Below, one piece after another: positions 15,171 to 22,563 of a DNA stretch of 39,064 bases. The stretch is from positions 1 to 39,064 of IMG/VR virus record IMGVR_UViG_3300010938_000636. One strand, given 5' to 3'. Position numbers and translations under genes: made by a program. The DNA is from a virus. The stretch's first letter is position 1. Each line of letters starts with the position of its first letter. Below the pieces are notes generated by a model. The model was not told the DNA's origin. It searched no databases and saw only the letters and a program-made list of their open reading frames with translations.

Positions 15171-16447
15171 ATAATATAAGGCATGGGTATAGGAACAATA
15201 AATTTACCGCCACTTTGTATATATTGTGTTTCCCTTCTTAATATCCCTGCTAAATAATTCCAGGCTAAAAGCAAATAGTAATCAGGCCTATTTAATTCTT
15301 GCTCAGGAGAAATTACGGGTATATGCGTTCCTGGTGTAAACTTCCCAATTTTATAGGGAGTAAGGTCTTGAATGTAAGAAAGATAATTAGTACCAATCCC
15401 GCAATAATTAAGTAATGTGCTACTTTTAGCAGTAGCACCCAAGCCAGCGACTTGTTTGCCCCTTCGCCTTAAATTATCCAAAATATCCAGCAATTCCTGT
15501 CTTATGAAATCAACTCTTTTTTGAAAAGAAGAATAAATATCGAAGTCGGTAATGCCAATTTTTTCCTCATAAGCAAGTGCCTCTGCAATTCTATCGGTTT
15601 TACTAATTGCTGGATTATCTTTATGCTTTGCATATACTCGTATTGATCCTCCCTGTGTCTCATACCTTTCTATATTAAATATCTCCATTCCTACTGCTTC
15701 CATTAGTCTTGCTAATGGGTGAATTGAAAGAAAAAATCTATGCTCATGATAAATGTTGTCGAATTGGTTTCTGAATATAATATTCGGGAAATAATGTACT
15801 TCAAAAACAAATACACCATCATGCCGTAGAAGATTCTTAACTCCCAACATAAAATCATAGAGATCCTCGACATGAGCCACAACATTATTGGCTATAATAA
15901 GCCCAGGTTTATCATAAGTCGCCACAATCCTTTCGCTGGTTGTTTTACTGAAAAAATCAATTATCGTTGGTACACCGGATTCCTCAGCCTTACGGGCTAT
16001 ATGTTCAACAGGTTCGACTCCTAATACGTATTTTCCTGCTTCTCGAAAATATTTAAGCAAAAGACCATCGTTACTTGCTATTTCGACAATAGAATCTGAT
16101 TGGTCAGGAAATTCTTTAAGAATATGTTCCGCATAATCTCTAAAATAAATAATTGATGAAGGGGAGCTAGAAGTAAAAAATGCATAGTCTTTGCCAAATA
16201 AAATATCGTTATTGACTACTTGATTAAGATGAACCAACCAACAATTTTGGCAGACAGAAACAGTAAGGGGGAACATTTTTTCGGGTTTATTTGGGTCTTC
16301 AACAAAAGAGTCCGCTAAAGGTGTTCTACCCAAATCTAAGAACTTTGTTAATTTTCCGTCGCATAAAACACACGATTTTCTTTCTTTAAATTCCTTAGAT
16401 TCCTCAAATTCTCTAGGTTTATTGAATTCAATAATCTCAACGCTCAT
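15167..16447 (-). CDS. Sugar C-methyltransferase-like protein with zinc-binding N-terminus
   Basis: The 426-residue protein shows the three-part layout of TylC3/NovU-type C-methyltransferases. The N-terminal zinc module has CVLC (26-29) and CQNC (66-69) around LGRTPLADSF. The central SAM domain has IVEIASNDGLLLKYF and GVEP. The C-terminal domain begins with KQVAGLGATAKSSTLLNYCGI and contains YIQDLTPYKIGKFTPGTHIPV. These enzymes methylate carbon in nucleotide-activated deoxysugars. Full length. This implies that the module makes or edits a branched sugar rather than only transferring one. Confidence 0.88.
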   Translation of the reverse strand: MSVEIIEFNKPREFEESKEFKERKSCVLCDGKLTKFLDLGRTPLADSFVEDPNKPEKMFPLTVSVCQNCWLVHLNQVVNNDILFGKDYAFFTSSSPSSIIYFRDYAEHILKEFPDQSDSIVEIASNDGLLLKYFREAGKYVLGVEPVEHIARKAEESGVPTIIDFFSKTTSERIVATYDKPGLIIANNVVAHVEDLYDFMLGVKNLLRHDGVFVFEVHYFPNIIFRNQFDNIYHEHRFFLSIHPLARLMEAVGMEIFNIERYETQGGSIRVYAKHKDNPAISKTDRIAEALAYEEKIGITDFDIYSSFQKRVDFIRQELLDILDNLRRRGKQVAGLGATAKSSTLLNYCGIGTNYLSYIQDLTPYKIGKFTPGTHIPVISPEQELNRPDYYLLLAWNYLAGILRRETQYIQSGGKFIVPIPMPYII

Positions 16448-16466
16448 ATTTGAAGAGAACTTATGT

Positions 16467-17375
16467 TTATTTAATATCTACATCTTTCCAATTAAAACCA
16501 ACAATTTTATTACCTTTAAAGTCCCAAATCCCTTGTTTCCCCTCTCTGAAAGAGAAATCATTTTCAACGTAAAGGGGTAATACCGAACCCCAAATTTGAT
16601 TAAACCTTCTAGTATTCTCATCATGCGTCCATTTATCGCCTGTAAAGTTCTGAGTTCCAACCTGTTTATCTATCCATGCCTGATATTCACTTCTATTTGC
16701 TGTTAAGCCAGAGAGATGATGACAGGGAACATTTACCACAATATTCTTATACCCCAAAGCTAAACTTTGCAGTGAGTAAGCACGATCATACAAATGGTGA
16801 TACAAATATCTTTGATCAAAACCATTCCCTTTCTTTAACATTTCCATCGAGAACGCCATGAAAAAACCATCGAAGATTGCTGCTGGATGCCACTCCTTTT
16901 CTAATCTGAAACCATGTATCTCTGCTTCAAGCATGTTGGACATACCAGCTTGAGTATTAGAAGGAAGCCCGAAAGGGATATCTTGGATTCTTTCGCCTAT
17001 TGGTCCACAACCTTGAGCACCAAAAAAGCCAACACCGCCGAGTTTAGGTATTTGTTCAAAATAAGAAACGATGCGTTTGTCCCAATTTTTTTCATAAATA
17101 AAAACATCATTATGTGTTAAAGCTAAAATTTCTGTTTCACAGTTTTCATACGCCTGCTGTAAAGTCCGAATCATACCAAGGTTTTGTTCGTTACGAATAT
17201 ATTTTAATCTTTTTGGACGAAGGAACTCTCTGATAAACTTTTCGACTGGATCCGTCGAACCGTTATCTATTATTAACCATTCAACATCATCAGAAGTATT
17301 ATAACGGAAAGTTCCTAATGCACCTTTGGCATCGTGTAGTTGATTCATAATTGGAATACAAAGAGTCATTCGCAT
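16467..17375 (-). CDS. GT2-family glycosyltransferase
   Basis: The 302-residue GT-A enzyme has MTLCIPIMNQLHDAKGAL, EWLIIDNGSTD (32-42), RNEQNLGMIRTLQQAYENC, and ALTHNDVFIYEKNWDKRI, in which HND replaces the usual DxD. ATG codons 1 and 3 are both possible starts, with only a weak GGGA upstream. It is the first gene of the glycan module in transcription order, just after a small membrane protein gene that ends 2 bases away. Acceptor and donor are unknown. Confidence 0.86.
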   Translation of the reverse strand: MRMTLCIPIMNQLHDAKGALGTFRYNTSDDVEWLIIDNGSTDPVEKFIREFLRPKRLKYIRNEQNLGMIRTLQQAYENCETEILALTHNDVFIYEKNWDKRIVSYFEQIPKLGGVGFFGAQGCGPIGERIQDIPFGLPSNTQAGMSNMLEAEIHGFRLEKEWHPAAIFDGFFMAFSMEMLKKGNGFDQRYLYHHLYDRAYSLQSLALGYKNIVVNVPCHHLSGLTANRSEYQAWIDKQVGTQNFTGDKWTHDENTRRFNQIWGSVLPLYVENDFSFREGKQGIWDFKGNKIVGFNWKDVDIK

Positions 17376-17376
17376 A

Positions 17377-17757
17377 TCAATATCCCAATTTTTCTAGAAC
17401 TCGCCACCTTTCATCCGCTATTGATTGTAATGCTTTTGCTTTTGCTTCTAACTGACTATTATACAACTTTATTTTATCAAAATCCAATTTACTTTGGGCA
17501 TCAAAAACTCGAGACATTAAGTCGAAACTTTCAGCCGCAACCATCAATGCTTTATCATCAATTGCTTTCAGCTCTTTCCAAGTTGCCTCATTTGAACAAA
17601 CTTCTTTAGGAACTTCTTTTATGACTTCTCTTATTGTTTCTTTTGGAACCTCTTTGATTATTTCTTTTTTCTGGTTAGTCTGCCTCGGAGCGATTAACGC
17701 CCCCAAAAATAGAGCTATTACAATAATAACCGCCAGTTTTAATTTGCTAAGTTTCAC
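17377..17757 (-). CDS. Small membrane-anchored coiled-coil protein
   Basis: I start at GTG 17757, which has SD AAGGAGGT seven bases upstream, rather than the in-frame GTG inside the SD at 17766. The 126-residue protein has an N-terminal membrane helix (LAVIIVIALFLGALIAP), a near-repeated linker (KEVPKETIREV then KEVPKEV), and a long helical Lys/Ala/Leu region ending RVLEKLGY. The layout resembles phage spanin, holin-associated or Rz-like small proteins, but no lipobox or defining motif is seen. It leads into the glycan module. Confidence 0.68.
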   Translation of the reverse strand: MKLSKLKLAVIIVIALFLGALIAPRQTNQKKEIIKEVPKETIREVIKEVPKEVCSNEATWKELKAIDDKALMVAAESFDLMSRVFDAQSKLDFDKIKLYNSQLEAKAKALQSIADERWRVLEKLGY

Positions 17758-17812
17758 ACTGATCACCTCCTTCTTTTTCTCACAAATTATTTTGACGATA
17801 AGATTTCTGGTG

Positions 17813-18148
17813 TCATCTCAATTTAAATAAATTTTTCCTTTTGGTTTTAATATTACTCCCAAAAGGTTTTTCCGCTATATAGTTTATCTTTGCTTTAATC
17901 AAAGCCGATTCCAATTCTTCACAATCTGTCTGATAAAAATAAATGCAAATATCAGCGTCGCTTCCCGGCCGTAAGTTGGAATACGAGTAACCATCTCCTG
18001 ACACTTCTTCTATTGGACGAAAACTTCCTCCTTTTTTCATTATCTTATTAATAAACTTTATGCCACCGGGAAGTTTACTAGTATCCACTTTCCTAAACCG
18101 GTAAACAGTTTCAGAACAGTTGGGATTTAAAGAAAATTCAAAAATCAT
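17813..18148 (-). CDS. Conserved small protein, paralogue of the gene at 31214
   Basis: Function unknown. The N-terminus FSLNPNCSETVYRFRKVD is nearly the same as NSLNPNCSEAVFRFYTLD in the 164-residue protein on the opposite arm, so the two share a domain. The rest has a polar middle (SGDGYSYSNLRPGSDADICIYF) and a basic end. The ATG lies 5 bases after the upstream zinc-ribbon gene's stop, with a weak SD. Soluble, 111 residues. The shared N-terminus may be a fold core or a recognition segment. Confidence 0.68.
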   Translation of the reverse strand: MIFEFSLNPNCSETVYRFRKVDTSKLPGGIKFINKIMKKGGSFRPIEEVSGDGYSYSNLRPGSDADICIYFYQTDCEELESALIKAKINYIAEKPFGSNIKTKRKNLFKLR

Positions 18149-18152
18149 TTTA

Positions 18153-18494
18153 TTATTCCCTAACTTTATAACCTACTGCTTTCCAGCCGTGAGGATCTTT
18201 TTTCAAATCATATCTTGTTTCACCTGGGTCAAATTTTTTCCCATGTTTGTCAACCGCATAAATGTTGCCCTTCTGATCTTTCATAAAAGCAACTGGTTCT
18301 TTATATTTTTTAATAAAAATATTTGAGATTACTTTGTCTAATCCATCCATTCTTGCTAATCCGCCGCATTTTATACAAGACCGTGTCGGGTACCAACCAG
18401 TATATTCGATTTCAAATTTATAGCCACAATCTTGACAGGTATATTTAACTTTGCTTTTTTTTGTTAAGGATGTTTTCATGGTACCAAGCGTCAA
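18153..18494 (-). CDS. Zinc-ribbon protein, 113 aa
   Basis: One zinc ribbon is visible: YTCQDCGYKFEIEY followed by RSCIKCGGLAR, with four Cys in two CxxC pairs. The rest is a basic segment with no recognised family. The start is either TTG 18494, which has GAGG a few bases upstream, or ATG 18479, which has no SD; I keep the TTG. The first 50 bases overlap the upstream membrane protein gene. It probably binds nucleic acid or a protein partner, but this is inferred only from the ribbon. Confidence 0.68.
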   Translation of the reverse strand: MTLGTMKTSLTKKSKVKYTCQDCGYKFEIEYTGWYPTRSCIKCGGLARMDGLDKVISNIFIKKYKEPVAFMKDQKGNIYAVDKHGKKFDPGETRYDLKKDPHGWKAVGYKVRE

Positions 18495-18825
18495 GGGCCT
18501 CTTTCATTTGTTCCCAATCGATTTTTTCTAATATATTTTCTTTAATCCTATTCTTTTCCTGTAATAGTCGCACTTTAGTATTTTCACTTATCCACCCTTT
18601 GATTATATTAGTCGACCAAGTAAGCAATTTAACAATCAACCAGCCAATAAAGACAAAAGCGGCAATTTTCCCTAAAAAGACTAAAAGTTCCTTACCAATC
18701 AAATATAATGCAATCCATTTAGCTGCTTGAGCGGCTGTTTCGCTATTGATATTGAGGTTTAGTGTCTGAATCGCTTCTTGAATTTGTTTAACTGTATTTG
18801 GATCAATTAAGTTGGTTACTAACAT
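18445..18825 (-). CDS. Small membrane protein, 126 aa
   Basis: ATG 18825 follows a clear AAGGAGGTGA SD. The protein has a polar N-terminus (NLIDPNTVKQIQEAIQTLNLNI), one or two hydrophobic helices (AAKWIALYLIGKEL and FLGKIAAFVFIGWLIVKLL), then a basic amphipathic C-terminal half. Size and topology fit a holin or a virion-associated membrane protein, but no holin family signature is seen. It overlaps both neighbours. Confidence 0.65.
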   Translation of the reverse strand: MLVTNLIDPNTVKQIQEAIQTLNLNINSETAAQAAKWIALYLIGKELLVFLGKIAAFVFIGWLIVKLLTWSTNIIKGWISENTKVRLLQEKNRIKENILEKIDWEQMKEALDAWYHENILNKKKQS

Positions 18826-19241
18826 AGTTCACCTCCTTCCGTTACCATACCACTACAATTTGAATAAATCAATGGTATGCATGTTGAAACACTGCTCCCA
18901 CTTGAAAAGCAAGATCCGCTATCTTGTGGTCGTGTTTCAACATATGGCAAGGGTTCTGGTTCTTTATAAAGCTGATGACAAGTATAACAGTAACTGTATT
19001 CATCATCATAAGCCGATGGCCGAGTTTTATGTCCTCTATGAGGGTTCTCCTCAATCGCTTTCCTTAGACGACGGATAATTCTTTTCCAACTCTTAGGTAC
19101 TTTAAGCCAAATAGTATAGCAATGTGGACAGTCGGGAAATTTACTACGACTTTTCGCTTTCTCCACTGCAAATATTTCAGTCGATTTCTGATAATAAGAT
19201 TGGCCACAAATCGGACAAATGTATTTTGATTGTTCAGTCAT
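18819..19241 (-). CDS. Cys-rich zinc-ribbon protein, 140 aa
   Basis: It has YICPICGQSYY and FPDCPHCYTIWLK as two CxxC pairs (a classic zinc ribbon), a basic RIIRRLRKAIEENPHRGHK linker, YCYTCH, and an unusual Ser/Gly/Cys-rich tail (SGSCFSSGSSVSTC). No SD precedes ATG 19241; the upstream bases are AT-rich. The tail end overlaps the SD and start of the next gene. DNA or RNA binding is inferred. It is not assigned to a family. Confidence 0.62.
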   Translation of the reverse strand: MTEQSKYICPICGQSYYQKSTEIFAVEKAKSRSKFPDCPHCYTIWLKVPKSWKRIIRRLRKAIEENPHRGHKTRPSAYDDEYSYCYTCHQLYKEPEPLPYVETRPQDSGSCFSSGSSVSTCIPLIYSNCSGMVTEGGELC

Positions 19242-19264
19242 ATTATGATACTATGAATCGATAC

Positions 19265-19387
19265 TTACTTAATAATCTGTCCCAAAATTTGTTTAATGAA
19301 CTTAACAATTTCCTCAGTGCTGACAAATATGGCAAAACCTGTATGATTTGCCAACCACTGAGTTATTTGGCTTATTAATTGATCCAT
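19265..19387 (-). CDS. Small amphipathic-helix protein, 40 aa
   Basis: A short frame starts at ATG 19387 after AAGGAAGGAG. The product begins MDQLISQITQWLANHTGFAI and ends with a Lys/Ile-rich helix (VKFIKQILGQIIK). It is uncharacterised; length and pattern fit a small phage effector or membrane-active peptide. The good SD and position in an otherwise tightly packed operon support a real gene. Confidence 0.55.
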   Translation of the reverse strand: MDQLISQITQWLANHTGFAIFVSTEEIVKFIKQILGQIIK

Positions 19388-19441
19388 ATTTGCTCCTTCC
19401 TTGTTCTCAATTTCGTCTATATAATTTAATAATTTATATAA

Positions 19442-20095
19442 TCACAGAAATAAAGTATTTTGCTTATTATATAATCTTTTAACGGTAATATAACTTTTTC
19501 TAACAATCGGTGGTAAATTTTTAAGATTTGCTTCAATAAAAGCCACTGTTTTTGGATTCCCAGGATTTAAGTTGCCAATATCACCATAAATTTTCTTTAA
19601 TTCCTTTTCATGTAAACTATGATGATATTTAGCAATAATTGAGGCCGCTGAACAGACTGCATAGTTTTTATCACAGTCATGTTGGATCACCCATTTATCC
19701 TCATCAATTTCTAGTTTTAAATTTTTAAAACGATTAATAAATTTCTCACGAGAATAATCAAAATTATCAGCATAAACAATCACTTTTTCTTTGTTGAGTC
19801 TAGCTAATTCAACCAAATTATTCCAGACCTCATAAAAGGCTTTGGCTTCTAAATCATTCATATTGTATTCGGAAATCTGTTGCGGAGTAATTTCTGCTAC
19901 AAAATATTTAAAATATTTCATTAGTTTTTTGGCCTTATCGGTAATTTGCTTTTTAGTACACAGTTTGGAATCCTTGACTTTTATTTTTTTGAGAAGTTCG
20001 ATTTTATCAAGGGGAATTAAAATGCCTGCAACAAACATGTTTCCGAGAACAGGCATTCTTGCGCAATCGTCTATTCCTATCAATGCAAATTTCAT
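19442..20095 (-). CDS. Divergent ribonuclease HII-like protein
   Basis: The fold signature is clear: GIDDCARMPVLGNMFVAG (7-24) corresponds to the usual GxDEAGRGPVxGP motif, VKDSKLCTKKQ to KDSKxLS, VYADNFD (108-113) to the third acidic site, and CSAASIIAKY (148-157) to the AASIIAK motif. However, Glu of DE is Asp10, AGRG is CARM, and the Asp expected after AAASIIAKxxR is replaced in IIAKYHHS (Ser160). The RNA:DNA hybrid cleavage site may therefore be altered or weakened. Length (217) and several residues are closer to archaeal-type enzymes. It has its own promoter with a 2-3-nt leader. Confidence 0.85.
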   Translation of the reverse strand: MKFALIGIDDCARMPVLGNMFVAGILIPLDKIELLKKIKVKDSKLCTKKQITDKAKKLMKYFKYFVAEITPQQISEYNMNDLEAKAFYEVWNNLVELARLNKEKVIVYADNFDYSREKFINRFKNLKLEIDEDKWVIQHDCDKNYAVCSAASIIAKYHHSLHEKELKKIYGDIGNLNPGNPKTVAFIEANLKNLPPIVRKSYITVKRLYNKQNTLFL

Positions 20096-20104
20096 ATTAT
20101 TTGT

Positions 20105-20133
20105 ATTATATCATATTTTTCAAAAAATAACAA
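20105..20133 (-). promoter_or_regulatory. Extended -10 promoter of the RNase HII gene; near-leaderless transcript
   Basis: On the minus strand TTGTTA (20133-20128), 17 bp and TATAAT (20110-20105), preceded by TGA, form an extended -10 promoter. The ATG (20095) is only nine bases after the -10, so the mRNA would have about 2-3 untranslated bases. No SD is present. Confidence 0.65.
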
Positions 20134-20171
20134 GTCTTGCCTTCTCTGATCATTTGCTATAAAATAACATT

Positions 20172-20255
20172 GTAACCGCTCGATTATTATCGATTTGCTT
20201 TCTTAAAAAAGAAATCGATAAGCAAATTGGCGTAAGACCATAATCTTGCGGTTAC
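20172..20255. other. Intergenic nested inverted repeats with alternative pairings
   Basis: Outer arms GTAACCGC (20172-20179) and GCGGTTAC (20248-20255) enclose two mutually exclusive inner stems: ATCGATTT/AAATCGAT (20190-20197, 20212-20219) and CGATTTGCTT/AAGCAAATTG (20191-20200, 20220-20229). A third stem, CGTAAGA/TCTTGCG, overlaps the outer 3' arm. It sits between the methyltransferase stop and the RNase HII promoter. It may be a regulatory or terminating RNA, or a protein-binding site. Confidence 0.55.
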
Positions 20256-20284
20256 TTCTCTGCAATAACGGACTTTAATTGCTT

Positions 20285-21364
20285 TCAACTAAACCTACTC
20301 TTAGCTACATTAAAGGTGTTCTTATCTATTTCTATCCCTATTGATTTTCGCCCGAGTTTAAATGCCACATACGAAAAAGTTCCTGCACCCATTAAAGGAT
20401 CGCAAACTACCTCACCTGGATTCGAAAACATTTTAATCAATTCTTCTGCATGCCATTCGCTTTGTTGCCAATCGTGTAGTCCTTTTTCTCTTTCTCCTCC
20501 TATCAATAAGTCTGTAGTAGTGTTTTCCAATCTTTTAAAAGGTGGTTTTTGATAAATTAAAATTGCTTTCCATCTTTGAATTATGTTAACTCTTGAAACT
20601 ATTGGACTGCTTGTAAATAACATGGCGAATGTCCAATAGTAATCCATATATTCATTGAGGCTTGTTATCACTTGTGGAAGGTAAAGCAATCCAGTATAAG
20701 CAATCAAAAATTTACTTGGTTTGAGTTTCAATCTGGCAAATTTTCCTAACTCTTTCCAAATAGATAAATCTTCTTTCTGGTAAGGGGGGTCAGTTATAAT
20801 TAAATCTAAAGAATTATCTTCAATTTTGGCCTTTAGAAAACTATCGCAAATCAAATTCACTTCTTGAGGAACAATAACATTTTCTCCTTCGGCTGCTTTT
20901 TCTTCTCTAACTTGTTCCTTATATAAATTAAGAATTGCCTTAGTAGTTGGTTCTATGAAGTTAGATTTTATTCTTTCAATTTCCTTTTCAAATAATTCTT
21001 CATCTATCTTGGCTAACATTTGATAACGATAGGATTGAGTTTTTGAAATGCCCAAATCGTCTAAACCGGTTTCATCATGCGACCGGTTTTTTCCTGGACG
21101 TCCTCCTCTATCAGTTATTAATTTCGGTAACAGCTCTCCCATCCGTCTTTCACTTCTAATTTTTGTTTCCCAACCTAATACCATTTGTTCAAAACCAAGT
21201 CCGGAAGAGCGATAGTAACCTCTCCAGGCTTCTTCATATCCAGCAGCCAAGTTTTTTATACCTCGAAGTTCTACAATATCATCAATTTCAGCAACAGACT
21301 TTTTGATGTTCTCAAATACCTGTAATAGTTTGGGGTCGATAGTAACTAAAGCAGTTTGTGCCAT
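20285..21364 (-). CDS. DNA adenine/cytosine-N methyltransferase (DPPY type) with N-terminal accessory region
   Basis: The last 190 residues form an amino-methyltransferase: LDLIITDPPYQKEDL (motif IV) precedes VCDPLMGAGTFSYVAFKLGRKSIGIEID (motif I), the beta-class order. The first 165 residues are helical, with WETKIRSERRMGELLPKL and GKNRSHDETGLDDLGISKTQSYRYQMLAKI. The latter is an HTH-like segment common at the N-terminus of phage methyltransferases and plasmid ParB-like proteins. The enzyme probably modifies phage DNA. It overlaps the possible nuclease gene by 19 bases. The segment encoding KNRSHDETG carries a strong inverted repeat (21064-21085). Confidence 0.88.
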   Translation of the reverse strand: MAQTALVTIDPKLLQVFENIKKSVAEIDDIVELRGIKNLAAGYEEAWRGYYRSSGLGFEQMVLGWETKIRSERRMGELLPKLITDRGGRPGKNRSHDETGLDDLGISKTQSYRYQMLAKIDEELFEKEIERIKSNFIEPTTKAILNLYKEQVREEKAAEGENVIVPQEVNLICDSFLKAKIEDNSLDLIITDPPYQKEDLSIWKELGKFARLKLKPSKFLIAYTGLLYLPQVITSLNEYMDYYWTFAMLFTSSPIVSRVNIIQRWKAILIYQKPPFKRLENTTTDLLIGGEREKGLHDWQQSEWHAEELIKMFSNPGEVVCDPLMGAGTFSYVAFKLGRKSIGIEIDKNTFNVAKSRFS

Positions 21365-21858
21365 TCTACTTGATTAGCGTAAATAACTATATCGAATTTT
21401 CCAGTTTTTGATCCTGGAGGTTTAAATAAATTACTGATTTGCTCACTGGGATGTGAACCATTTGCCAAAATCCAGGTTGGGTAAAGCAGGTCACCATTTA
21501 GCAACGCAAATTTTGGTCCATATAACCAGTTGTTGATAAAAAGGATTTTAGCACCTTGGCTGGCGTATTGCTTTAATTGATATGATTTAAAACCAATTTC
21601 TTCACACCATCTTCTGGTAAACTTAATTTCCACTAAACCAAATTTATCAAAATAAAAATCTGAAGATACACGCACCTCAGCGGCTTCAATTACATTTCTC
21701 GGAGTGGCTGGTTGAAAATTCACGCCTTGCATTCTTGCGAAACGCCAAGCAATTTCATCCTCAATTTCTTGGGCTTCCTTTATATCCATCAGATATGTTA
21801 ACCTGTCTCTATGATTCTGTAGATATTTGTCCTTGTCTATTTGATCCATTTGAGCCAT
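21346..21858 (-). CDS. Possible PD-(D/E)XK nuclease-like protein
   Basis: I start at ATG 21858 (MAQMDQIDKDKY) because the longer frame from 21942 adds a hydrophobic stretch inside the upstream gene; MDQIDK at 21849 is another option. The core SSDFYFDKFGLVEIKFTRRW contains an Asp followed by EIK, the spacing of a PD-(D/E)XK nuclease active site. QYASQGAKILFINNW then looks like the next strand. With the adjacent methyltransferase it may form a restriction-modification or DNA-processing pair. This is motif-level inference only. Confidence 0.55.
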   Translation of the reverse strand: MAQMDQIDKDKYLQNHRDRLTYLMDIKEAQEIEDEIAWRFARMQGVNFQPATPRNVIEAAEVRVSSDFYFDKFGLVEIKFTRRWCEEIGFKSYQLKQYASQGAKILFINNWLYGPKFALLNGDLLYPTWILANGSHPSEQISNLFKPPGSKTGKFDIVIYANQVEWHKLL

Positions 21859-22120
21859 TGACTTTATTCCAAAAAACTTTAAAAAAATATTTTTCTGAAT
21901 TGGAACCAGGCAAATCAACAATTGCTGTATAAGTGGAATCAAGGATGTTTTTCAATCCTCTTTTATAAGCGTCTCGAAATAATTTGAACCAATTTTTTGA
22001 CAGTTTAATCCCTAATTTTTTAGCAATTCTCACTGCGTGATCTTGCCATTGATACTTTGCCCCTCTGGATTTACGTATTAAGATAGTTCTATTATTTAAT
22101 AGGTCCTTTATTTGATCCAT
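21809..22120 (-). CDS. Small basic protein, 103 aa
   Basis: Not recognised. MDQIKDLLNNRTILIRKSRGAKYQ and a basic helical middle (VRIAKKLGIKLSKNWFKLFRDAYKRG) suggest nucleic-acid binding. The C-terminus is Ser/Asn/Gly rich. It overlaps the next gene by 50 bases (134 for that gene's longest frame). Upstream lies the DnaA-box region, so a replication role is possible but unproven. Confidence 0.6.
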   Translation of the reverse strand: MDQIKDLLNNRTILIRKSRGAKYQWQDHAVRIAKKLGIKLSKNWFKLFRDAYKRGLKNILDSTYTAIVDLPGSNSEKYFFKVFWNKVNGSNGSNRQGQISTES

Positions 22121-22168
22121 ATGATCTATATTAAATAATAAAAAATATATAACCTAGTAGTAGTATGT

Positions 22169-22186
22169 TTATCCACATGTGGATAA
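22169..22186. promoter_or_regulatory. Perfect palindromic pair of DnaA boxes (possible origin)
   Basis: TTATCCACA (22169-22177) is directly followed by its reverse complement TGTGGATAA (22178-22186). Both match the bacterial DnaA box exactly. A third site matching TTATNCACA lies at 22224-22232 (TGTGAATAA). They fall in a 128-bp gap between two minus-strand genes, in AT-rich DNA. An origin, or control by host DnaA, is inferred. Confidence 0.6.
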
Positions 22187-22248
22187 GTCTACAAATTTGA
22201 GTTCAATTTTAAATCCCGTCTTTTGTGAATAACTCTGTGGAAACTTGT

Positions 22249-22503
22249 TCATAACTCCGTCGCCCTCTTTGTTTCAAATACTAAATCCTTTAATGTGCGA
22301 TATTGCTGAAATAAGGCGAGCGGGTTTGCAAGACCTTTACCAGCATAAAATTCGTCGGCAAGTTTTTGGGCTTTCTCTTTTGGCTCAAAAACAAATATTA
22401 TATTTTCTGGGCTTTCTTTATTAACTCCAACAAAATTAATCTCTTTTCTGGTGCAAAGATAGGAGGCTAGCGACAATGATGTAGTTTTGTATTGTGTCTC
22501 CAT
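22249..22503 (-). CDS. DUF5659-like small protein
   Basis: The 84-residue protein has YKTTSLSLASYLCTRKEINFVGV, then NIIFVFEPKEKAQKLADEFYAGKGLANPLALFQQYRTLKDL. This is the layout of DUF5659 proteins: a short N-terminal TxDLxLAAxL segment, an FxF strand, and a helical end with an RxL motif. They are common in phages and mobile elements and have no known function. It lies between the DnaA boxes and the intein-bearing methyltransferase. Confidence 0.72.
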   Translation of the reverse strand: METQYKTTSLSLASYLCTRKEINFVGVNKESPENIIFVFEPKEKAQKLADEFYAGKGLANPLALFQQYRTLKDLVFETKRATEL

Positions 22504-22563
22504 ATGATTTAATCTAAATCCGAATTACATTATTATACTACAAACATCTTAAAAATTCAATAC

